Shown here piece by piece: positions 22,169-30,848 of a DNA stretch of 64,000 bases. Under the pieces are notes generated by a model. That model worked only from the letters and a program-made list of their open reading frames with translations. It was not told the origin of the DNA and did not search any database. Each line of letters opens with the position of its first letter. Position 1 is the stretch's first letter. Origin of the DNA: Scilla litardierei (taxonomy: Eukaryota > Streptophyta > Magnoliopsida > Asparagales > Asparagaceae); assembly GCA_030789695.1 (NCBI GenBank), contig CM061139.1, positions 197,815,641-197,879,640 of the forward strand, read 5' to 3'. Both the position numbers and the translations under genes were made by a program.

Positions 22169-23182
22169 ATGGCAAAATTGGCAAGCGTCGATTTCGAGGT
22201 CCTCGATTCTGCAGGGACAAATTACCTGAGTTGGCGAGTGGACCTGAAGTTCCACTTGCATTCAATGGCCCTCCTTGGGTCCATTTTGGCTCCTTCCTCG
22301 GCCCCAGCAGCGGCCAAAGCTTCTGCTACAGCTAGCAGCAGCCCCACAACCACTGTATCCGATGTAGATAAGGCGAAAGCCATAATCTACATTAGGAAAC
22401 ATATAGATCGGACCTTAAAGGCCGAATACTTAACGGTTGAGGACCCGAAGGACCTGTGGACAGCACTGGAAGCACGGTATAAACATCAAATTGATGTTAT
22501 ATTACCCCGTGCCAGTTATGAGTGGGAAAACCTCAGACTTCAGGACTATAAGTCCGTCGCTGAGTACAATTTTGCACTTCATAACATCACCTCACGCCTG
22601 AAGTTGTGCGGTGAAGAAGTGACAGAACAGCGCATGTTGGAAAAGACATTTACCTCGTTTCACGAGAAAGATGCAATCCTCATGCAGCAGTATCGTGAAC
22701 GCAATTTCACGAAATTTTCCGATCTGATCTCATGCCTACTTAGGGCAGAGCAGAATCGAGACTTACTGCTTGCAACTCATAACTTACGTCCAGCTGGCAC
22801 TGCCCCTATCCCTGAAGCCCACCGCGTTTCTCCCCAGAAGTGGAAAAATAAGAGGAAGGCTAAAAACACTAAAGGGAAAGCTATAATGAAGCAACCAAGA
22901 GGTGCAGCTCTACAGACAAACAAAAACAATAAGGGAAAAAGAAATTTCACTTGGAAGCGAAAGAACACCGAGCAAGTGTCACTTCCAAAGAAGAACTGGG
23001 AGGATAAATGCCATAGATGCGGCATGACTGGCCATTGGTCCAGAAACTGCCGCACTCCTCGCCACCTCCAGGATCTATACCAGGCGAGCCAGAAGTCTCT
23101 ACCTGAAACAAACTTGGCGGCTGTTCAGCCGCCAACAATGTTTACTGCAAAAGACTTCGAGAACGACGACCTTCTCGATTGA
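22169..23182 (+). CDS. copia Gag (nucleocapsid) polyprotein
   Basis: The 337-residue frame encodes the structural protein that packages element RNA. An N-terminal part (about residues 5-60) with TNYLSWRVDLKFHL leads into a UBN2-type gag region (about 70-200: DPKDLWTALEARYKHQ, RMLEKTFTSFHEKDAIL). A basic stretch (about 220-270) precedes one CCHC zinc knuckle, CHRCGMTGHWSRNC (about 282-295). The start ATG sits in ATAAATGGC at the first methionine of the homologous region. The frame ends in a stop, and pol begins 130 bp later. It is intact, as expected for a young insertion. Confidence 0.9.
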   Translation: MAKLASVDFEVLDSAGTNYLSWRVDLKFHLHSMALLGSILAPSSAPAAAKASATASSSPTTTVSDVDKAKAIIYIRKHIDRTLKAEYLTVEDPKDLWTALEARYKHQIDVILPRASYEWENLRLQDYKSVAEYNFALHNITSRLKLCGEEVTEQRMLEKTFTSFHEKDAILMQQYRERNFTKFSDLISCLLRAEQNRDLLLATHNLRPAGTAPIPEAHRVSPQKWKNKRKAKNTKGKAIMKQPRGAALQTNKNNKGKRNFTWKRKNTEQVSLPKKNWEDKCHRCGMTGHWSRNCRTPRHLQDLYQASQKSLPETNLAAVQPPTMFTAKDFENDDLLD

Positions 23183-23312
23183 GCATCATCGTTTATCTAT
23201 GCTTTTTAGAATTAAATGTATCTTCATCTTTTATTTGCTTAAGTACGAACTTTTATTTTCGAATGAATGTTTACATTTTCGCTCAAATAAAATTTCGTTT
23301 TTGCTTATATAG

Positions 23313-25154
23313 ATGATGTTTGAGTGCCTAGTGGACAGTGCCTCAACGCACACAATCCTTCGCGATCATTGCTATTTTAATAGCGTAAATAAATATGACG
23401 GTCTTGTTATCACAATTTCAGGACTGTCCCAAATAATCGAAGGATCTGGTGAAGCAATTATACTGCTCCCAAATAACACAAGACTTCAAATAAAAAATGC
23501 ATTATTCTCTCCTAAATCAAATAGGAATCTCGTAAGTTTCAAGGATTTCCGTTTAAACGGATATCACTTAGAAACCAGAGATGAAAATACGGTTGAATAT
23601 CTGTATGTAACTCGTCAGAAAGATGACCGGAAGATCATCTGCGAACGATTCAAGGGACTCCCGTCGGGTCTCTACCAAACATACATTCAACCAATAGAAG
23701 CCAATATGACTGAGCACCAGACGTGCCAATCACTGCCAGAGTTCGAACTCTGGCACAATAGACTTGGTCACCCTGGAACAGCAATGATGCGACGCATCAT
23801 TTCTGAATCCCGTGGACACAAATTGAAGAACCTGAAGATTCTTCAAAAGGGTGAATTTCCATGTCTCCCTTGTTTCAAGGGAAAACTTATAACGAGACCA
23901 TCCCTCCTGAAAGTGGGACTAGAGTCTACTGGCTTCCTTGAGAGAATTCATGGTGACATTTGCGGGCCTATTCACCCCGCAAGTGGCCCATTTCGGTACT
24001 TCATGGTACTGATTGATGCATCAACCAAATGGTCTTATGTGTGCCTATTGTCCACCCGCAACCTAGCTTTTCCAAAGCTATTGGCACAAATAATAAGGTT
24101 GCGTGCTCATTTCCCCGATAACCATATCAAGAAACTACGTCTTGATAATGCGGGAGAATTTACTTCACAAGTCTTCGAAGACTATTGCCGGGCAACGGGT
24201 ATTGAAGTTGAACATCCGGTAGCACATGTTCACACCCAAAACGGATTAGCTGAGGCTCTTATAAAGAGACTCCAATGGATTGCACGTCCATTGCTTATGC
24301 AATCCCAGTTGCCTGTGGATGCTTGGGGGCATGCTATTTTACATGCCGCATCACTTATTAGGATAAGACCCTCTGGAGGTCACACTTTATCCCCGATGCA
24401 ACTAGCATACGGCGCACCTCCGGATATCTCTCATTTGAGAGTGTTTGGTTGTGCGATATATGTCCCAATAGCACCACCGCAGAGGACCAAAATGGGTCAT
24501 CAGCGTCGTCTAGGTATATATATTGGGTTTGATTCGCCCTCTATTATCAGATACCTTGAACCCCTGACGGGTGACGCATTCAAGGCACGTTTTACAGACT
24601 GTGAATTTAATGAGAAATTTTTTCCAAAACTGGGCACACAGTCTAAGAAGCCAGAAGCTTCTGAGACCATTAGTTGGGACCAGAAGTCTTTGTCCCTATA
24701 TGATCCGCGTACTAATCTGTGTGAAGATGAGATCCTGAAGATCCTTCACATCCAGAATACAGTACATCTTTTACCGGATAAATTCAGGGACAACCAGAAG
24801 ATTGTCCGTTCACACGTCCATGCTGCCAATACGCCAGCTAGGATTGACATCCCCATAGATGGATGCAGCCCACCGGCAGCAGAATTGGTTGTACCTCAAA
24901 TGAAAAGAGGACGCCCACCAGGTTCAAAAGATAAAGTTCCTCGAAAGAGGAAGACTCCTGGCGATACTAAGATTATCCATCCACAGGATGCTGAGCTCAG
25001 ACCAGCTACTTCTCCCCTCCTGATTTCCCCATCAGAGGAAACAATAGGAGAAACATCATTAAATTTTGTACGTACTGGAGAAGTACTGGACAGAAATAGC
25101 ATAGTCGACGACGACGATTTACCTAAGAGGTGGAATCCTATTACACCAATCTAA
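23313..25154 (+). CDS. copia protease and integrase polyprotein (RT-less)
   Basis: The 613-residue frame carries an aspartic protease at its start (CLVDSASTHTIL; DSA replaces the usual DSG or DTG) and a GAG-pre-integrase zinc-binding segment (about 147-195: LWHNRLGHP ... CLPCFKGKL). The integrase core follows: HGDICGPI, LRLDNAGEF and NGLAEALIKR supply the D, D and E positions. After the integrase C-terminal part (RRLGIYIGFDSPSIIRYL) the frame continues through a basic segment to DDDDLPKRWNPITPI and stops. In complete relatives this point leads into reverse transcriptase. A few lesions may affect activity, but the fold signature is clear. Confidence 0.88.
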   Translation: MMFECLVDSASTHTILRDHCYFNSVNKYDGLVITISGLSQIIEGSGEAIILLPNNTRLQIKNALFSPKSNRNLVSFKDFRLNGYHLETRDENTVEYLYVTRQKDDRKIICERFKGLPSGLYQTYIQPIEANMTEHQTCQSLPEFELWHNRLGHPGTAMMRRIISESRGHKLKNLKILQKGEFPCLPCFKGKLITRPSLLKVGLESTGFLERIHGDICGPIHPASGPFRYFMVLIDASTKWSYVCLLSTRNLAFPKLLAQIIRLRAHFPDNHIKKLRLDNAGEFTSQVFEDYCRATGIEVEHPVAHVHTQNGLAEALIKRLQWIARPLLMQSQLPVDAWGHAILHAASLIRIRPSGGHTLSPMQLAYGAPPDISHLRVFGCAIYVPIAPPQRTKMGHQRRLGIYIGFDSPSIIRYLEPLTGDAFKARFTDCEFNEKFFPKLGTQSKKPEASETISWDQKSLSLYDPRTNLCEDEILKILHIQNTVHLLPDKFRDNQKIVRSHVHAANTPARIDIPIDGCSPPAAELVVPQMKRGRPPGSKDKVPRKRKTPGDTKIIHPQDAELRPATSPLLISPSEETIGETSLNFVRTGEVLDRNSIVDDDDLPKRWNPITPI

Positions 25155-25185
25155 TTATACAAAGAAACTTCTACGCAAGTTTCAT

Positions 25186-25998
25186 ATGGATAAATGTCAT
25201 CCTTTAGGTACTCCTATGGTCGTAAGATCACTAGATGTACATAAGGACCCCTTTCGGCCACTGGAAGAGGGGGAGGAGATACTGGGTCCTGAAGTACCCT
25301 ACCTCAGTGCCATTGGAGCACTTCTATATCTGGCTAACTGTACGCGTCCCGATATAGCGTTTACAGTTAATCTACTAGCCAGACACAGTGCTGCGCCCAC
25401 AAAGCGCCACTGGAACGGAGTAAAGCATCTTCTGCGATACCTTCAGGGTTCCATTGATCTTGGACTTTACTACCAGAGAGGTGCCTCCCCCAAATTGTTT
25501 GGTTATGCTCATGCAGGTTATCTCTCTGATCCGCACACGGAAAAATCTCAAACAGGTTTTGTATTTACCTACGGAGGTACTGCTATCTCTTGGAGATCGG
25601 TAAAACAAACCACTACTGCTACATCTTCCAACCATGCAGAGCTCATCGCGATCCATGAGGCGAGCAGAGAATGTTTTTGGCTACGCTCCGTCGTCCAACA
25701 CATCCTCCAATCCACTGGCCTAAAGACCAGTGATCTGGAGCCTACTGCCCTATTCGAAGACAACGCCGCATGCATTGCTCAGCTTCAGAAGGGCTACATC
25801 AAAGGCGACAGGACAAAACACATTTCTTCCAAGTTTTTCTGGACGCACGAGCAGAAGAACGACAAGCAGATTGAAGTTCGACAGATCCAGTCATGCAACA
25901 ACTTAGCTGATCTTTTTACTAAGGCATTGCCTAAATGTACTTTTGTAAAGCTTGTAAAGAACATTGGTATGCGACAGTTGAAAGACCTGCAAGCCTGA
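25186..25998 (+). CDS. copia RT C-terminal remnant and RNase H
   Basis: The 270-residue frame begins in the connection region after the RT palm and fingers (MDKCHPLGTPMVVRSL), continues through VPYLSAIGALLYLANCTRPD, and ends in RNase H (HAELIAIHEA, FEDNAACI, KHISSKFFW). The first RNase H aspartate, usually in a YADAGY context, reads YAHAGY here, so catalysis may be lost. The frame is separated from integrase by a stop and a short segment marking the deletion that removed reverse transcriptase. The coding sense of the remnant reaches upstream of the ATG (CTTCTACGCAAGTTTCAT). Confidence 0.85.
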   Translation: MDKCHPLGTPMVVRSLDVHKDPFRPLEEGEEILGPEVPYLSAIGALLYLANCTRPDIAFTVNLLARHSAAPTKRHWNGVKHLLRYLQGSIDLGLYYQRGASPKLFGYAHAGYLSDPHTEKSQTGFVFTYGGTAISWRSVKQTTTATSSNHAELIAIHEASRECFWLRSVVQHILQSTGLKTSDLEPTALFEDNAACIAQLQKGYIKGDRTKHISSKFFWTHEQKNDKQIEVRQIQSCNNLADLFTKALPKCTFVKLVKNIGMRQLKDLQA

Positions 25999-26181
25999 AG
26001 CTTGTACGGATCAGGAGGAGTAACATGTGGGTTGCACTCTTTTTCCTTAAGCTATTGGGTTTTCCCACTGGGTTTTCCACAGCTAAGGTTTTAACGAGGC
26101 AAACACACTTACTCTGGATCCAGAAGTATCCACCCCTTGCCTCAGTAGCTGAGACCGAAGTGATGAATGTGTAAGGGGGAG

Positions 26182-26398
26182 TGTTATGAATGAGGGAGGC
26201 CTTTGGCCTCCCCTCCTTCATTACCCATTCATTAGGCCCCCATTACTTAGAGTAATGGGGACCCTTGGTCTCCTAGAGGCTTTTGGCCTCCCCACTATGA
26301 GATATATAAATAGAGCACCATGACTCTTAGCTATGGTGACTTATTTCTTAGCAATGAAATTCTCTCTCTCTCTCTCTTGAGTTCATTATCATATAACA
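26182..26398 (+). repeat. 3' LTR of the copia element
   Basis: Identical to the 5' LTR apart from GACCC for GACCA and ATGACTC for ATGGCTC. Confidence 0.92.
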
Positions 26399-26492
26399 TT
26401 TTGTATATATTTTGTGCAATTTTTAAATGAATAATTGTCTTATAAGAGATTTTGAAAAAAAAAAATAAACAAAAATGTTACCCCCATTTCAG

Positions 26493-26788
26493 TGTTGTTA
26501 TTCGCACCACAGAAATATATGAATACACCATACTACTTGATTCACCATACCTATATATTTAGCATCAGATGTTCGGATTTGGAGATCCGAACAGTTCTAA
26601 TACTTTTATTCTTCTGTTCGGAATTGCAAAGCCGAACAGTATAATAAAATATGTATTGTGTTCGAATTTGCACATGTATTGTATTAGAGCCGTTCGGATC
26701 TCCAAATCCGAACATCTGATGTTAAAAATATAGATGTGATGAATCAAGTAGTATGGTATATTCATAAATTTCTGTGGTGGGGATAACA
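26493..26788. mobile_element. Inverted-repeat MITE-like element
   Basis: Arms of about 120 bp pair across a 60-bp centre: GTTGTTATTCGCACCACAGA ... TGATTCA on the left against TGAATCAAGTAGTATGG ... TCTGTGGTGGGGATAACAAA on the right. Inside is a second palindrome family, GTTCGGATTTGG/CCAAATCCGAAC. The exact ends and target duplication are not certain; CCCCATTTCA occurs just outside both arms. Confidence 0.7.
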
Positions 26789-27059
26789 AAACTCACCCCA
26801 TTTCACTAGTTGAATTTTTTTTTTCTCATCGGAAATCCTGAAACGGGGAGGTGGATCGTGGGAATCGAACCTGGGCTTCCTATATCCCTCTCGAATTGGA
26901 TGACGCATTCTATGTCCCTCTGGAATTCGAACGCGAGATCTCCACTGCTCGCTTGCTGGCGGTCGCTGGGCCTCTCGAAATCTCTCTCTGCTCTAGCCCT
27001 AGATTCACACCCTAATATTCCATTCTCTTCCACCAAGCAAATCACATCAATTGTATTCT

Positions 27060-27220
27060 TTTGACTGCAACCGTAGTTCAAGAGCAAATATAGATTGGTC
27101 CCTAAATTCAAGTCAAGGAGTTCAATTGATTACGGGTTATCAAAGATTGGATTGGAGCTTGGGATTTTGGAGGCAGAGCAAGCAATTCGGTTATCGATTC
27201 CTCCTACCGCAGCATCCACT
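27060..27220 (+). other. Candidate 5'-UTR exon of the LTO1-like gene
   Basis: The sequence is less AT-rich than its surroundings and ends at a good donor (CCACT|GTAAGCC). The next plausible same-strand acceptor before a coding start is ATACAG|GCTAG at 34994, 40 bp before the LTO1-like ATG. Joining them would give a 7.8-kb 5'-UTR intron. This is inference from splice-site context alone. Confidence 0.3.
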
Positions 27221-29074
27221 GTAAGCCTCTCTCATCCTCTATTTATTGCCGACGCCATCTACTTTCACCATGCAATAACTTTGCGGAAATTGTGGAAAGA
27301 AGAAATATATGGGGGAAAAAAATACTAAATTTCTTTTAAAACTAATGATGATATATCTGTTTTCATAAGTTGGAAAATTGGGCTTATCAAACCATGGATG
27401 TGTTGCATTGCATTGAGTGGAAACAGATTGGAAGCCAGCAGAGTTTGGTGTAATATACGGAAAGCACATGGCTTGGGTAGAACATCCTTCGAATTGGTCG
27501 TTTTGAAAGCTTTTAGGTCAATATTAAGTATATAGGGTATGCAATTGTTTCTTTAATAGTGTTTAACCCACCTTTATGTCATGTTTAGTGGTGGTGGTGG
27601 TCGTGGTTGTGGGCCGTTGGGGTTGAAGGGGAGGGGAGGGCTCCAATGTGACTTAATGTTAATGAGTCAAGTTTTGATATCTTGGTATCAACTGATAGCT
27701 CGCAGTGTCAGTATTAGTTGTATCGGAAATATTAGGTAATATGTGTCAAAAGTATTAGACTTAAGTTAGCAACCACCTTAGCTCAACCAAGTTGTATGTT
27801 GCAAGTAGATTTTCATATTCAAGAAGTGATTCGTTAATCTTTGGACAATCTATATAATCTAAGACAATTTCTTCTTTATTTATAGCCCACTCTTTCAAAA
27901 GGTCAACTTCATGAATTCTCTAAATCATTTAGTTCAACTTCAATTTATTTTTGTTTCGGGATTCGATACTGTAGCCATAGGATATAATTGAAAGAATCTA
28001 ATACTATATGTTTCTCACCAAACTTGATGGTTTTCACATGATGCCAATAAAAAAGGTATGATTTTATCCCTCCCATAAATTTGATCCAGAATGGTTGATA
28101 TGTATCGTTACCAGCCAATTTTTTGAACCTTGATTTTGATGCGTATATATGATTTTTTTGACAATTTTATTTAGAATTTCAAATTTTGATAATTGAAACT
28201 CTAAATATCGTATTGCATTAGTCGCTATTAGTTAGGATCAGTGGTATCGATCAATTTTGAATAGATCATATCATCATACTAAAATTCAACAAGACGAGAG
28301 TGATCTGTATTAGTATCATCCAAGATTCACACTTTGCTAATGGGTCCTCCGTGTGGAACCCCTTAATACAATGTTTTTTTGTATCTTGAATGGATCTTCT
28401 GTAGCTTGGCATTCATGCTAGTGTTTTGATTTTGGGGCATATCATTTTCACAAACACGATGGATATGTTTAGCTAACGTGTCATCATACATAAATTGAAG
28501 TATTATTAGCTACTCTAACATTTAGTTCTATCATTATAAATAAGCTCGCTCTGATGTTACCATATCTGTAATTGGAGGGCATAGAGTGTTTTAATTCTCT
28601 TGGGAACTGACATGATTAATCCGTAAGATCCCATTTCATTTGGGAAGAATTTTTAATCGATTTGGATTAATTATTGCAAGAGAAATTCATTCCCAAGCAA
28701 TTCTTGATGCTTAGGGATACATTAGAGTCGGCAAAGGTTTTCATTATTATTTGTATCAAATGCAAACATTTCAGAGGTTTTGATCATGTAGTTATTAGGA
28801 TCGAAAGAATACTGTTGTTGGTGTTTGGTGCTTGAAATTTAATTAACCAAAATAATTATAACATGTTTGCAGCATATGTCATGTTAGACTTAAGGCGTAG
28901 AACATTTCTGGTACCAAATATCTCTTTTGGTAAAATGCTCTATTTTCTTTCTTTTATGTAGGAATGATTATTTGGTGGTTTTAACTTTTTGAGTGCATAT
29001 CAACGTGTATAATATTTATGACTAATATTTTGAAACAATGTAATATCATATTTATAATTTGGGTGTGTTGGAAA

Positions 29075-29075
<1 letters not shown>
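27221..29075. other. AT-rich non-coding stretch
   Basis: I see no gene, RNA gene or bounded repeat here. If the splice proposal at 27220/34994 is right, it is intron. Confidence 0.4.

Positions 29076-29167
<92 letters not shown>
29076..29167. repeat. (TA)n microsatellite, about 92 bp
   Basis: An uninterrupted TA tract directly abuts the element at 29168. Confidence 0.98.
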
Positions 29168-29169
<2 letters not shown>

Positions 29170-29543
29170 TAAATCTTCATGTGAGAACATTTCGCACGGT
29201 GCGAAAATGTTTTTATCTTTTTTTTGAATTTTTTTTTCAAAAATTCTTTTTTCCACCCTCATTATATGTTGTTATACCCCCCTCAAAAAATAATGGTTGA
29301 GAAATAATGTCATTTGGCCTTCGATCAAGGCATTTCATCAAATTCGCACGTTTTGAGACCGTTAAATTTGTAACGGGTGGATGTGTGCTCTAATCCCCAA
29401 CGGGTTCACCCATTATTTTCCCTGGGGTATATAATTGTATGGATTAAACATCAAAAAAAGAATTTTTGAAAAAAAAATTTCAAAAAAATAAAAAAAATGT
29501 TTTCGCACGGCTTTCGCACGGGTTTTTTCGCACCCGAAGATTG

Positions 29544-29546
<3 letters not shown>
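29168..29546. mobile_element. TA-flanked MITE-like element
   Basis: The 379-bp segment lies between two (TA)n tracts. Its ends are imperfect inverted repeats: GGTAAATCTTCATGTGAGAAC on the left, and on the right the complement of GGGCAATCTTCGGGTGCGAA. Both ends carry repeated TTTCGCACGG motifs. No coding capacity is visible. The placement inside TA repeats recalls the Micron elements of rice. Confidence 0.65.

Positions 29547-29607
<61 letters not shown>
29547..29607. repeat. (TA)n microsatellite, about 61 bp
   Basis: This TA tract is shared between the element on its left and a different sequence on its right. Confidence 0.97.
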
Positions 29608-29611
<4 letters not shown>

Positions 29612-29990
29612 TAGCAAATAGCCCATGCACACGTGCAGTGGGATTGAAAAAAACGTTCGGAAAAGGATGGGGAAAGAAGAATTTGGGTGTATGTGGGGGC
29701 GGGTCCATGGGATAAAATGCAAAACCCAAAAAAGGAGAGGAAAATAAGGAAAAGTGTGGGTGTGTGTATGGGGAGGGTCCCGGGGCAAAATGCAAAAACA
29801 AATGAGGGGAAAAGAAGAAAAAGTGCGGGTGTGTGTGGAGGGTCCAGGGACAAAAATGCAAAAACCGGGGTTGTATGTGCAAAATGACCCACCTCCTCTT
29901 TTATCCCCCAAAATCTCATCATCTCTTTTCCAATTACTTTTATCCAAAAACCCATGATAACATCCCTCATTTGTATAATAGATCTACGTG
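29608..29990. mobile_element. Second TA-adjacent repeat element with 70-bp units
   Basis: It starts GTACTAGCAAATAGCCCATG, a terminus I associate with common plant repeats bordering TA tracts. It contains three diverged units of about 70 bp (from about 29682, 29752 and 29824), each with GTGTGTG...GGGTCC...AAAATGCAAAAAC. The right end is approximate. Confidence 0.45.
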
Positions 29991-30848
29991 TGCGTGTGTG
30001 TAGCATAGTGGGTGATTGTTCCTACAACATAATTTATCTTTAAAAAGTTAACATAAAAAAATCTGAGAGAAATAGAGAAAAAATTTACTAGGATTTATTA
30101 ACCTTCAATACAATCGATGTTCAATTATGATCGGGGTTTTATGATAATGTGTATACAATGAATATATTAAGAATATACAATGTAAATATGTTTTTCATAT
30201 AAAGATCTTAAAATTTAAAATCAAGGACCCATCAGGTCAAGTACCAGGTCATTCTTTGTCCGTTTATATGTCCGTTTATAAATTTGATCTAAAAACTAGG
30301 CTCAAGCCCATTCTAATTGGATCAGATTAAGTCGGGATCAGATCATGCTTGGTCCAATTCCTAGATGATCTATATATGATTTGAATATTTAAATGGATAT
30401 CTGCTAATAACGGAGTGGATTTTGGATAGTATAATATCTGTTTTGTTAATTATCCGCTTTGCATGTGTATAAACAAATATAAAAATGTCATGCAATCATA
30501 GTTGTAAAGATGTTAAAATAGTGTTCTACATTAACCGTCATTAATTTAAAGAAAATCTTTCTCTATATTTATTTATTTTGTTTCTACTAATTTTGACTAA
30601 TTCTAAAAAGATGCTGGAAGAGGTGCATTCAGGTAATATCCAAAACCAAATAGCATCCGCTAGTCGGATATGGATAACATAGATAACATCCGATTAGATA
30701 TTGGATTGGATTCGGATATGGCTATTACATTATACAGTATACATCTCGTATTCGGCCTTCCGAATCACCCACCCCAAAACCAAAAATAAAGCAAGACAAT
30801 TTATAGCATGTGAACGGAACAAACTTACACTAGAATTTATTTGGTCAG

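Larger units (their letters stand above)
20171..26398 (+). mobile_element. Ty1/copia retrotransposon (Ale/Retrofit-like), RT deleted
   Basis: Two 217-bp LTRs (20171-20387, 26182-26398) start TGTTATGAATGAG and end ATATAACA. They differ at only two positions by eye (about 99% identity) and are flanked by a perfect duplication TTTTG (20166-20170, 26399-26403). A purine tract (GTAAGGGGGAG, 26171-26181) precedes the 3' LTR. Gag, protease plus integrase, and RNase H are present in copia order, but the roughly 1 kb encoding reverse transcriptase is missing. The leader before gag is unusually long (about 1.8 kb). The YLSAIGALLYLANCTRPDI segment is of Ale type. Confidence 0.92.

Noticed and set aside
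26840..26880. B-box-like GGTTCGATTCC on the minus strand as a tRNA or SINE
   Set aside because: No matching A box at the right distance and no tail. Left unclassified.
28981..29882. ORFs with long YIYIYI runs on both strands
   Set aside because: They are translations of (TA)n tracts and adjoining non-coding repeat, with no conserved domain.
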